DNA from: Chloroflexota bacterium
GTDB lineage: Bacteria > Chloroflexota > UBA6077 > FW602-bin22 > JACPQP01
Reading direction: 5' to 3'
Assembly: GCA_016190465.1 (NCBI GenBank)
Contig: JACPQP010000481.1
Coordinates: 1-7,169 of the forward strand
Length of the DNA: 7,169 bases
Positions 1 to 5,281 of this stretch are shown here, piece after piece; position 1 is the first letter of the stretch; each line of letters starts with the position of its first letter. The position numbers were made by a program, and so were the translations under genes. The notes under the pieces were generated by a model that saw only the letters and a list, made by a program, of their open reading frames with translations, did no database searches and had not been told where the DNA came from.

Positions 1-29
1 GTGCGTAGCGGCATTGAGCCAGGGACGGA

Positions 30-170
30 CCTCACCCCCCTACCCCCCTCCCCGACACGGGGAGGGGGGTGACGGCTCGCCCTTCCCGACGCGGGAAGGG
101 GGCCAGGGGGTTAGGTCCGTCCGGGCGTGACCTCTCCCTCCCCGACACGGGAAGGGTGCTTAGGTCACCC
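30..170. repeat. Cluster of three C-run/G-run hairpins upstream of the transporter genes
   Basis: Three related palindromes follow one another. Unit A has an 11-bp perfect stem (43-53 with 59-69, loop GACAC). Unit B has an 8-bp stem (80-87 with 93-100, loop GACGC). Unit C has an 8-bp stem with one mismatch (136-143 with 149-156, loop GACAC). The near-identical GACAC/GACGC loops show that they belong to one family. Two outer inverted repeats enclose them: a 10-bp pair at 23-32 and 113-122, and a 7-bp pair at 127-133 and 162-168. No T-run follows any stem, so they look more like dispersed intergenic repeats than classical terminators. The pairing is seen directly; the repeat-family interpretation is inference. 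Confidence 0.7.
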
Positions 171-240
171 GCTTGCTCAACGTCTGTGCCTGTTGCTCGG
201 TAGGTATCAGTGGCAGGGCACGGCGCCAGGGGAATCTGCC

Positions 241-247
241 GGGGAGG
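241..247 (+). promoter_or_regulatory. Ribosome binding site that sets the first permease start
   Basis: GGGGAGG lies 9 nt before the GTG at 257. A longer reading frame opens at a TTG at 173, but that codon has no purine-rich site just upstream. The added residues (a Cys/Gly/Arg-rich stretch) do not resemble a permease N-terminus and are translated from the edge of the hairpin region. The GTG at 257 is therefore preferred. Confidence 0.75.
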
Positions 248-256
248 ACAGGACCA

Positions 257-1183
257 GTGGTCGCCCAAGCAGCCGCGAGAAAGCCCGGTCTGAGCCGAGC
301 CGCTCGACGGGAGGAGCTGGCCGGATACCTGTTCATCTCGCCGTGGCTGATCGGCTTCCTGCTCCTGTCGCTGGGGCCGCTGCTGGCGGCCATCTACCTC
401 AGCTTGACCCGCTACGACGCCCTATCGCCCCCGCGGTTCATCGGGCTGGCCAACTTCGAGCGGCTGGCCTTCGACGACGAGCTGGTCTGGCATAGCCTGC
501 GGATCACCGCCGTCTACTCGGTCTTCAGTGTCGTCGGGCACATCGTGCTGGGCCTGATGGTGGCGCTGCTCCTGAACCGGAACATCCGCGGCATCGCGGT
601 CTACCGGACCGTCTACTACCTGCCTTCGGTCGTCTCCGGCGTGGCGGTGGCTATGATGTGGCTGTGGGTCTTCAGCCCGGAGATGGGCGTGGTCAACTCC
701 ATGCTCCGTCTGGTAGGCATCGAAGGGCCGAAGTGGCTGTTCAGCAGCCAGTGGGCGCTGCCCACGTTCGTCATTATGGGCCTGTGGAACGTCGGCGGGA
801 GCATGGTGCTCTACCTGGCCGGCTTGCAGGGGGTCCCCACCGCGCTATACGAGGCGGCGATGATCGACGGCGCGGGCCGCTGGCCCCAGTTCCGCCACAT
901 CACCATCCCGATGATCTCGCCCGTGATCCTCTTTACGCTGGTCATGGGGATCATCGGCTCCTTCCAGGTCTTCACCTCGGCGTTCGTGATGACCCGGGGT
1001 GGTCCCGGGGATGCCACCCGCTTCTTCGTGCTGCTGATCTACCAGAACGCCTTCGAGTTCTTCAAGTTCGGCTACGCCTCGGCGCTTGCCTGGGTGCTCT
1101 TCGCGGTCATCATCGCGCTGACCCTGCTGATGTTCAAGCTCTCCGGGCGCTGGGTGCACTACGAGGGCGAGTTGAGAAAGTGA
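257..1183 (+). CDS. Carbohydrate ABC transporter permease, MalF/UgpA-type
   Basis: Integral inner-membrane subunit of an ABC importer, 308 aa from the chosen GTG start, a usual length for the short UgpA-like branch that lacks the large MalF periplasmic loop. A basic N-terminus (RAARREE) is followed by the first membrane helix, about residues 23-47, which carries the family's FISPWLIGF-like pattern. About six helices are expected. The cytoplasmic EAA loop that docks on the ATPase is clear: E199-A-A-M-I-D-G205, followed by the RHITIP segment. The YLPSVVSGVAVAMMWLWVF segment is also typical of the family. It is followed 33 bp later by the second permease, so the two almost certainly form a heterodimeric channel and are co-transcribed. 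Solute specificity cannot be deduced; sugar, polyol or glycerol-phosphate-like solutes are usual for the family. The function class is secure, the exact start less so. Confidence 0.92.
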   Translation: MVAQAAARKPGLSRAARREELAGYLFISPWLIGFLLLSLGPLLAAIYLSLTRYDALSPPRFIGLANFERLAFDDELVWHSLRITAVYSVFSVVGHIVLGLMVALLLNRNIRGIAVYRTVYYLPSVVSGVAVAMMWLWVFSPEMGVVNSMLRLVGIEGPKWLFSSQWALPTFVIMGLWNVGGSMVLYLAGLQGVPTALYEAAMIDGAGRWPQFRHITIPMISPVILFTLVMGIIGSFQVFTSAFVMTRGGPGDATRFFVLLIYQNAFEFFKFGYASALAWVLFAVIIALTLLMFKLSGRWVHYEGELRK

Positions 1184-1212
1184 TGACATTCAAGGCTGAG
1201 TTGAGAAGGTGA
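1169..1212 (+). repeat. Short direct duplication across the permease-permease junction
   Basis: A 15-nt segment at 1169-1183 (GAGTTGAGAAAGTGA, the last codons and stop of the first permease) recurs at 1198-1212 as GAGTTGAGAAGGTGA, with one mismatch and a 29-nt period. The second copy supplies the purine-rich GAGAAGG ribosome site for the next gene, 7 nt before its ATG at 1217. Both copies would end a reading frame in ELR(K/R)-stop. This looks like a small tandem duplication of the gene end that now serves as the translation initiation region of the downstream gene. The duplication is seen directly; its role is inferred. Confidence 0.6.
1183..1212 (+). CDS. Nine-codon mini-ORF overlapping the first permease stop (speculative)
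   Basis: The stop of the first permease overlaps an ATG (TGATG, with ATG at 1183-1185). This ATG opens a frame encoding MTFKAELRR that stops 4 nt before the ATG of the second permease. Such an arrangement could carry terminating ribosomes across the junction (translational coupling). It may equally be a chance by-product of the local duplication. The peptide is too short to show any coding signal, so this is an open possibility and not a confirmed gene. Confidence 0.2.
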   Translation: MTFKAELRR

Positions 1213-1216
1213 GCAA

Positions 1217-2134
1217 ATGGTACGGGGAGCATTGACGGCCGGCGCGCCGGCGCTGGGCGCCGAGGAGACGCTGGCCCGCTGGCGCCGCCGCAAGCGGATC
1301 CGCGACGCCTTCGCCAGCCTCCTCACGCACCTGGTGCTCGTCACGCTCGGTTTCATCCTGATGATCCCCTTCTTCTGGATGGTCTCGAGCTCGCTCAAGC
1401 CGCTGGACGAGGTCTTCCTTTTCCCGCCCCAATGGCTCCCGAGCGTGCCGCGATTCGCCAACTACCCCGCGGCGATCAACGACTACTTCCCCTTCTGGCT
1501 CTACGCTTTCAACACGGTGCAGGTCACGCTGGCCGTGCTGGTCGGCCGCGTGTTTACCGCCTCACTCACCGCGTACGGTTTTGCCCGCCTCCACTTCCGG
1601 GGGCGCGGGCCCCTCTTCATCCTGATGCTGAGCACGATGATGGTGCCTGAGCACGTGACGATGATCCCCACGTACATCCTGTTCAAGCACCTGCAATGGC
1701 TCAACACCTACGTCCCGCTGATCCTCCCCGCCTACGTCGGGGGCGGCGCCTTCTCGATCTTCCTGATGCGGCAGTTCATTATGACCATCCCCCAGGAGCT
1801 GGACGACGCAGCGCGCATCGACGGCTGTAGCTGGCTCGGCGTCTACTGGCGGATCGTGATGCCGCTCTGCCTGCCGGCCCTGGCGGCGCTGGCCATCTTC
1901 GCGTTCATGGGCACCTGGAACGACTTCATCCATCCCCTGATCTACCTCAACACGCCGGAGAAGTTCACCCTGGCCATCGGCCTGCGGATGTATCACTTGA
2001 GGGGGACGGAGATCACTCCCTGGAACCACCTGATGGCGGCCTCGATCATGGTGCTGATCCCTCCCCTGGTGCTGTTCTTCTTCGCCCAGCGTTTCTTCAT
2101 CCAGGGCGTGGTCGTCTCCGGGCTGAAAGGGTGA
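1217..2134 (+). CDS. Carbohydrate ABC transporter permease, MalG/UgpE-type
   Basis: Second membrane subunit of the importer, 305 aa, close to the normal 270-310 aa of MalG-like permeases. The N-terminus is cytoplasmic and strongly basic (residues 21-29, RWRRRKRIR). Helix 1 is at about 33-56 and contains the family hallmark FFWMVSSSLK. The EAA loop reads E194-L-D-D-A-A-R-I-D-G203; the usual Glu of EAA is Asp197 here, a conservative change. The following WRIVMPLCLPALAALAIF and GTWNDF segments are also diagnostic. The ATG at 1217 has a GAGAAGG ribosome site 7 nt upstream. It pairs with the preceding permease. The binding protein follows after a 233-bp gap instead of preceding the permeases, which is less common. 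No ABC ATPase gene adjoins. Confidence 0.93.
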   Translation: MVRGALTAGAPALGAEETLARWRRRKRIRDAFASLLTHLVLVTLGFILMIPFFWMVSSSLKPLDEVFLFPPQWLPSVPRFANYPAAINDYFPFWLYAFNTVQVTLAVLVGRVFTASLTAYGFARLHFRGRGPLFILMLSTMMVPEHVTMIPTYILFKHLQWLNTYVPLILPAYVGGGAFSIFLMRQFIMTIPQELDDAARIDGCSWLGVYWRIVMPLCLPALAALAIFAFMGTWNDFIHPLIYLNTPEKFTLAIGLRMYHLRGTEITPWNHLMAASIMVLIPPLVLFFFAQRFFIQGVVVSGLKG

Positions 2135-2172
2135 ACCGTGTGGTTCGGAGTAGGTATCAGAAAGTTTTTGAT

Positions 2173-2222
2173 GGTTTTGGGGACACCCCAAACCCCACCA
2201 GGACGGGCTCCGCCCATCCTGG
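2173..2222. repeat. Paired palindromes, likely dispersed intergenic repeat
   Basis: Two adjacent stem-loops. The first is TTTGGGG (2176-2182), loop ACA, CCCCAAA (2186-2192), extended by GG/CC outside one mismatch. The second is CCAGGA plus GGGC (2198-2208), loop TCC, GCCC plus TCCTGG (2212-2222), with a single C-A mismatch. Neither is followed by a T-run. A GTTTGGGGCATCC string downstream (2313-2325) echoes the first arm. The form resembles a REP-like or miniature repeat; transcript processing or attenuation between the permease and binding-protein messages is also possible. Confidence 0.55.
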
Positions 2223-2352
2223 ACCTTCCCGGGACGCAGGTGAACATTCCGAGACCAACTGGGATGGTTGCGGAAGGGGATCATCACAGCGGCAGGGTTC
2301 TTCCGTGCGGAGTTTGGGGCATCCACCGGGGTGACCCACGGCGACAAAGGAA

Positions 2353-2360
2353 AAGGAGGG
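2353..2360 (+). promoter_or_regulatory. Strong ribosome binding site of the binding-protein gene
   Basis: AAGGAGGG lies 7 nt before a GTG at 2368. It supports the GTG start and hence the complete Tat-like signal sequence. It is the best Shine-Dalgarno match in the window, fitting the high expression usual for the binding protein relative to the permeases. Confidence 0.8.
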
Positions 2361-2367
2361 TCTGGAA

Positions 2368-3864
2368 GTGAGCTACCATCTTCGATTCGGCGACCTGCGT
2401 GCTCGTTCGTCCCGTCGGGGGTTTCTCACCACAGTAGCAGTCAGCCTGCTGGGCGTGCCGTACCTGGCGGCCTGCGGTCCCGCGCCAGCCCCGACGCCAA
2501 CTCCACCGCCTGCGCCAAAGCCGGCGGCTGCGGCGCCCACCGCGGCGCCGGCCCCGAAGCCGGCGGCGCCGACGCCCACCACGGCGCCAGCGCCGAAGCC
2601 GACGGCACCGGCACCCACCGCGGCGCCAGCTCCGACGCCGACCGCGCCGGCTGCCGCCAAGGCGCCGGCCGCCAGGCAGGAGGTCACCCTGCGCATCGGG
2701 ACCTGGTGGGACGTCTGGAAGCCCCTCATCGAGATGTTCACCAAGCGGCATCCCTACATCAAGGTCTCCTACGAGCCCAGTCCCTTTTCGGGCTACAACC
2801 AGAAGCTGCTGACCCAGCTCGCCGGTGGCGGCGCGCCCGACGTCTTCATGGTCTCCCACGCGGAGTTCCAGGGCGTCGTCCGGAAGATGCAGTTCTGGGC
2901 CATCGACGACCTGGTGGCCCGGGACAAGATCAACCTCAAGGACTTCGCCATCGACCAGATGGAGTACTCCGGCTACCAGGGCAAGATCTACGGCCTTTCC
3001 CGCGGCATGCCCAACCCCAATTCCTGGCTGGTGTACAACATCCCGCTCTTCGACAAGGCCGGTGTGAAGCTCCCGCCGAAGGCCGGCGAGGGCGCGTGGA
3101 CGTGGGACGACTGGCGGAAGGCCGGCCTGGCCATCACCAAGCCGCCGGAGACCTGGGGCAGCCTCTCTCTCCGGGGCAGCAACATCTGGCTCACGATGGT
3201 CCTGTCCAACGGCGGCAAGCTCTACAACGACGACGAGACCAAGTGCCTCCTCAACTCGCCCGAGGCGATCGAGGCCTTTCAGTTCCAGGTAGACGCCGTG
3301 CGCACGCACAAGATCGCGCCGACGCCCTCCGAGCAGCAATTGCTGGGCAGCGTGGCCTTCGCCACCGGCAAGGTGGGGATGGTGCACACGCCGGCGGCGG
3401 TCTCGTGGTGGCAGTTCAAGACGAACACCGGCGACTTCAAGGTCGATGCCTGGCACTCGCCGACGCCCTACTTCAAGAAGCGCGTGGTTGTCGGGCAGGC
3501 ACACCCGTGGAGCACGGCCATCCACACCAAGGTGCGAGAGGAGGCCTGGCTGTGGACCAAGCTCGTCGCGGTCGACGAAGAGGGGCTGGACTGGCTCACC
3601 GCCAACGTCGTCATCCCGGCCTACAAGCCCGAGTACTTCGTGAAGAAGCTCCCGGACGAGCGGGCGCGCCGCTTTCTCCTCGAGGCGCTCTCCGACGCCA
3701 AGCAGATCAACTGGGGCCCCGAGTACTGGGGCACGAAGGCGCCAGGAGAGGTGACGAGCATCACCGACTCCGAGCTGGACAAGGCCTACCTTGGCGAGAA
3801 GACTGTCAAGCAGGCAGCCGACGACCTGGTCTCCAGGATCAACAAGGTGCTGGCCCAAGCCTGA
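2368..3864 (+). CDS. Extracellular solute-binding lipoprotein of the carbohydrate ABC importer (family 1)
   Basis: Captures the solute outside the membrane and delivers it to the two permeases; 498 aa from a GTG start. The signal region has a twin-arginine-like motif (S15-R-R-G-F-L20) and a hydrophobic stretch, followed by a lipobox L33-A-A-C36, so the mature protein should be lipid-anchored at Cys36. Residues 37-103 are a flexible Pro/Ala/Thr/Lys linker with four 13-residue repeats. The binding domain starts near 104 with the typical QEVTLRIGTWW opening, followed by a GGGAPDVFMV segment, both as in MalE/UgpB-like proteins. Many Trp and Tyr residues (for example W392, W395 and the WGPEYWG stretch) fit a sugar-like or polyol-like ligand, but the ligand is unknown. 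At about 395 aa the domain has normal length. Use of the Tat route would imply folding before export; the motif lacks the usual Lys after F-L, so Sec export remains possible. Confidence 0.92.
   Translation: MSYHLRFGDLRARSSRRGFLTTVAVSLLGVPYLAACGPAPAPTPTPPPAPKPAAAAPTAAPAPKPAAPTPTTAPAPKPTAPAPTAAPAPTPTAPAAAKAPAARQEVTLRIGTWWDVWKPLIEMFTKRHPYIKVSYEPSPFSGYNQKLLTQLAGGGAPDVFMVSHAEFQGVVRKMQFWAIDDLVARDKINLKDFAIDQMEYSGYQGKIYGLSRGMPNPNSWLVYNIPLFDKAGVKLPPKAGEGAWTWDDWRKAGLAITKPPETWGSLSLRGSNIWLTMVLSNGGKLYNDDETKCLLNSPEAIEAFQFQVDAVRTHKIAPTPSEQQLLGSVAFATGKVGMVHTPAAVSWWQFKTNTGDFKVDAWHSPTPYFKKRVVVGQAHPWSTAIHTKVREEAWLWTKLVAVDEEGLDWLTANVVIPAYKPEYFVKKLPDERARRFLLEALSDAKQINWGPEYWGTKAPGEVTSITDSELDKAYLGEKTVKQAADDLVSRINKVLAQA
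2509..2664 (+). repeat. Four 39-bp tandem repeats encoding the lipoprotein linker
   Basis: Codons 48-99 of the binding protein form four in-frame 13-residue units, each beginning Pro-Ala-Pro-(Lys/Thr)-Pro (residues 48-60, 61-73, 74-86, 87-99). The DNA is built from variants of GCGCC/CCGGC words with a 39-bp period and is diverged at third positions. The repeat gives an extended, proline-rich tether between the lipidated Cys36 and the binding domain. Unit number could vary between strains by slippage or recombination without changing frame. Confidence 0.85.
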
Positions 3865-3926
3865 TGCTCTCTCGCCGGCGTTCGGTGCACCCCAGCGGGC
3901 GGTCTCTCCCTCCGGGGTGGGGAAAC

Positions 3927-3955
3927 GGTTGCGGTGGCGCGGCGCCACCGCAACC
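3927..3955. terminator. 29-nt near-perfect palindrome after the binding-protein gene
   Basis: GGTTGCGGTGGCG pairs perfectly with CGCCACCGCAACC (13 bp) around a 3-nt loop; on paper the symmetry continues to a single central base. It starts 63 bp after the binding-protein stop and 90 bp before the next start. A second, mutually exclusive stem follows (CCCCC at 3954-3958 with GGGGG from 3962). The stem is very stable, but no T-run follows, so a classical intrinsic terminator is not shown. It could block 3' exonucleases, reduce read-through between the transporter and enzyme genes, or be a repeat element. Confidence 0.45.
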
Positions 3956-4030
3956 CCCTGTGGGGGGGGAGCCGGTTCGGCGGGCTGAGCCGGAACTGCG
4001 AGAACGAGCACGACCGGATTGCAGATCACC

Positions 4031-4038
4031 GAGGAGGG
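4031..4038 (+). promoter_or_regulatory. Ribosome binding site deciding the UroD-like start
   Basis: GAGGAGGG lies 6 nt before a GTG at 4045. The frame stays open upstream to an ATG-type codon near 3934, but that extension would be translated from the palindrome region and adds 37 residues with no family resemblance. The sequence from GTG (TNRERLLAILAGRSPDRIP) matches the usual UroD-family N-terminus. Confidence 0.8.
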
Positions 4039-4044
4039 ACCGCC

Positions 4045-5169
4045 GTGACCAATCGCGAGCGTCTCCTGGCTATTCTGGCGGGCCGGAGTCCGGACCGGAT
4101 ACCCTGGATACCCCGGCTCCAGCTCTGGTACAACGCGCGGCTTGCCGAGGGCAACATGCCCGCCCGCTTCCAGGGACTCAGCCTCCGGCAGGTCGAGCGG
4201 GCGCTCGGGGTCGGTAACCACGGCCGGGGAGGCCGGGTCTTCAACCTCCGACGGGAGGGGTTCGAGGTCGTCACCCGAGAGAAAGACGGCCAGGCCCTCA
4301 CCAAGTACGTCACTCCCGTTGGCACCGTCTCCGAGCTGCGGGTCCGGACCTCCCAACTGGATGGTTACGTCGACGCGGGGCTGCTCATCGAGCACCCGAT
4401 CAAGAGTGTGGCCGACTACCCGGTCTGGGAGTACATCGCCGAGCACACCTACTACGACCCGTGTTACGAAGCTTACCGGGCCTTCGATCGCCAGCTCGGC
4501 GATGATGGCCTGCCGATGGTTGGGGCCGGGGACGTTCCGTTCCACCGCTTCTGCCACGTGCTGGTCGGATACAACCAGGCGTTCTATCACCTGGCGGATT
4601 ACAGGCCGCAGGTCGAGCACCTGCTGACCGTGATGACGCAGTGCGAGCGCGAGCGGCTCTGGCCGGTCCTCGCGGACTCCCCGGCGGTCCTCTTCAACCA
4701 CGGCGTGCACCTGGACTCCCAGATGACCTCGCCACCCCTCTTCGAGCAGTACATCAAGCCGTACTACGTGGAGCTCACGAAGCTGCTCCACGCGCGCGGC
4801 CAGAAGCTCTCCTACCACGCCGACGACGACGCGAAGCTGATCCTGGGTCTGCTGAAGGAATCGGGATTCGATATGGGCGAGTGCTTCGCCACCGCGCCGA
4901 TGGTCACCGTCACCCTGGCCGAGGCTCGCCAGGCCTGGGGGAACGATGTCATCATCTGGGGCGGCATCCCCTCGGTCATCCTCGAAGAGACCACGCCGGA
5001 TGAGGAGTTCGAGGGCTACGTGCGCGAGGTTTTCCGGACGATCGCCCCCGGCGACGCCTTCATCCTGGGCATCTCCGACAACGCGATGCCCCGGACGAAG
5101 ATCGAGCGGGTCGAACGGATCACCAAGCTTGTGGAGGAGTACGGCAACTATCCCATCGCCGCAGCCTGA
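4045..5169 (+). CDS. Uroporphyrinogen decarboxylase (UroD/MtaA) superfamily protein, not haem-pathway UroD
   Basis: 374 aa, a normal length for this TIM-barrel superfamily, which includes haem-pathway UroD, methylcobalamin:coenzyme M methyltransferases (MtaA) and many uncharacterised catabolic enzymes. The N-terminus (NRERLLAILAGRSPDRIP) and the C-terminal half (residues 258-310: H258-A-D-D-D, then G278-E-C-F, a TLAEARQAWG segment and W305-G-G-I-P-S310) follow the family pattern. The UroD substrate motif around RQAGR is missing, so a role in haem synthesis is unlikely. The zinc site of MtaA-type enzymes (His-x-Cys plus a late Cys) is also not met: the position after His258 is Asp260, and the late GCG-like stretch reads G342-I-S-D345. 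I recall an uncharacterised branch with a His-x-Asp pattern and this fits it. Standing between a sugar-type importer and a ThDP enzyme, it probably acts on the imported solute. The family is clear; the reaction is unknown. Confidence 0.85.
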   Translation: MTNRERLLAILAGRSPDRIPWIPRLQLWYNARLAEGNMPARFQGLSLRQVERALGVGNHGRGGRVFNLRREGFEVVTREKDGQALTKYVTPVGTVSELRVRTSQLDGYVDAGLLIEHPIKSVADYPVWEYIAEHTYYDPCYEAYRAFDRQLGDDGLPMVGAGDVPFHRFCHVLVGYNQAFYHLADYRPQVEHLLTVMTQCERERLWPVLADSPAVLFNHGVHLDSQMTSPPLFEQYIKPYYVELTKLLHARGQKLSYHADDDAKLILGLLKESGFDMGECFATAPMVTVTLAEARQAWGNDVIIWGGIPSVILEETTPDEEFEGYVREVFRTIAPGDAFILGISDNAMPRTKIERVERITKLVEEYGNYPIAAA

Positions 5170-5204
5170 TGAGTCGCCCAGTGTTATGTCGATTACTTCA
5201 TCAG
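5166..5204. repeat. Inverted repeat spanning the UroD-like stop codon
   Basis: CTGATGA (5166-5172, containing the stop) is matched by TCATCAG (5198-5204) with 25 nt between. The sequences beside the two arms are also alike (GAGTCGCCCAG and CAGTCGCCAGG). The stem is only 7 bp and no T-run follows, so it may be a weak transcript-end structure or chance. The rest of the 112-bp gap to the next gene shows no convincing promoter or riboswitch. Confidence 0.3.
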
Positions 5205-5266
5205 TCGCCAGGGGACATCGGCTGTGTCGGATACACCGCTTGACCGGGTAGCAGCAACCACAGTGC

Positions 5267-5273
5267 AAGGGGG
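5267..5273 (+). promoter_or_regulatory. Ribosome binding site of the ThDP enzyme gene
   Basis: AAGGGGG lies 8 nt before the ATG at 5282. The encoded N-terminus (MKVSQAIVDVLAAE) is the expected opening of an acetolactate synthase-like ThDP enzyme, so this start is well supported. Confidence 0.75.
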
Positions 5274-5281
5274 ATTGAGCT

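Larger units (their letters stand above)
2135..2367. other. 233-bp intergenic gap rich in hairpins
   Basis: The gap lies between the second permease and the binding-protein gene. Reading frames across it change with no codon or family signal, so I see no gene. Directly after the permease stop there is an AT-rich 7-bp hairpin (2156-2172, one G-T pair). Next come a stem of 7 bp plus two more pairs beyond a mismatch (2173-2195), a 10-bp stem with one mismatch (2198-2222), and a weaker hairpin with a symmetric internal loop (2247-2275). No convincing -35/-10 pair was found. The last bases hold the ribosome site of the next gene. Confidence 0.6.

Noticed and set aside
30..170. CRISPR-like array from the repeated hairpins
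   Set aside because: Units differ in length and sequence, spacing is irregular, and there are no unique spacers of constant size or cas genes.
173..256. Extended TTG start for the first permease
   Set aside because: No ribosome site near the TTG, and the extra Cys/Gly/Arg residues do not fit a permease; GTG at 257 has GGGGAGG at good spacing.
2138..2371. Small plus-strand frame in the gap before the binding protein
   Set aside because: It runs through the palindromes, is rich in Gly/Pro/Arg, and has no ribosome site or family likeness.
2268..4217. Long plus-strand frame overlapping the binding-protein gene in another phase
   Set aside because: Arg/Gly/Pro-rich translation without motifs; the overlapping frame encodes a recognisable solute-binding lipoprotein with a strong ribosome site.
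5240..5268. TTGACC as a possible -35 box for the ThDP gene
   Set aside because: At 17-nt spacing the -10 position reads GTGCAA, which is a poor match; no promoter is claimed.
5170..5281. Possible TPP riboswitch upstream of the ThDP enzyme
   Set aside because: The CUGAGA core and the expected paired elements are not present, and such riboswitches control thiamine synthesis or transport and not usually ThDP-using enzymes.
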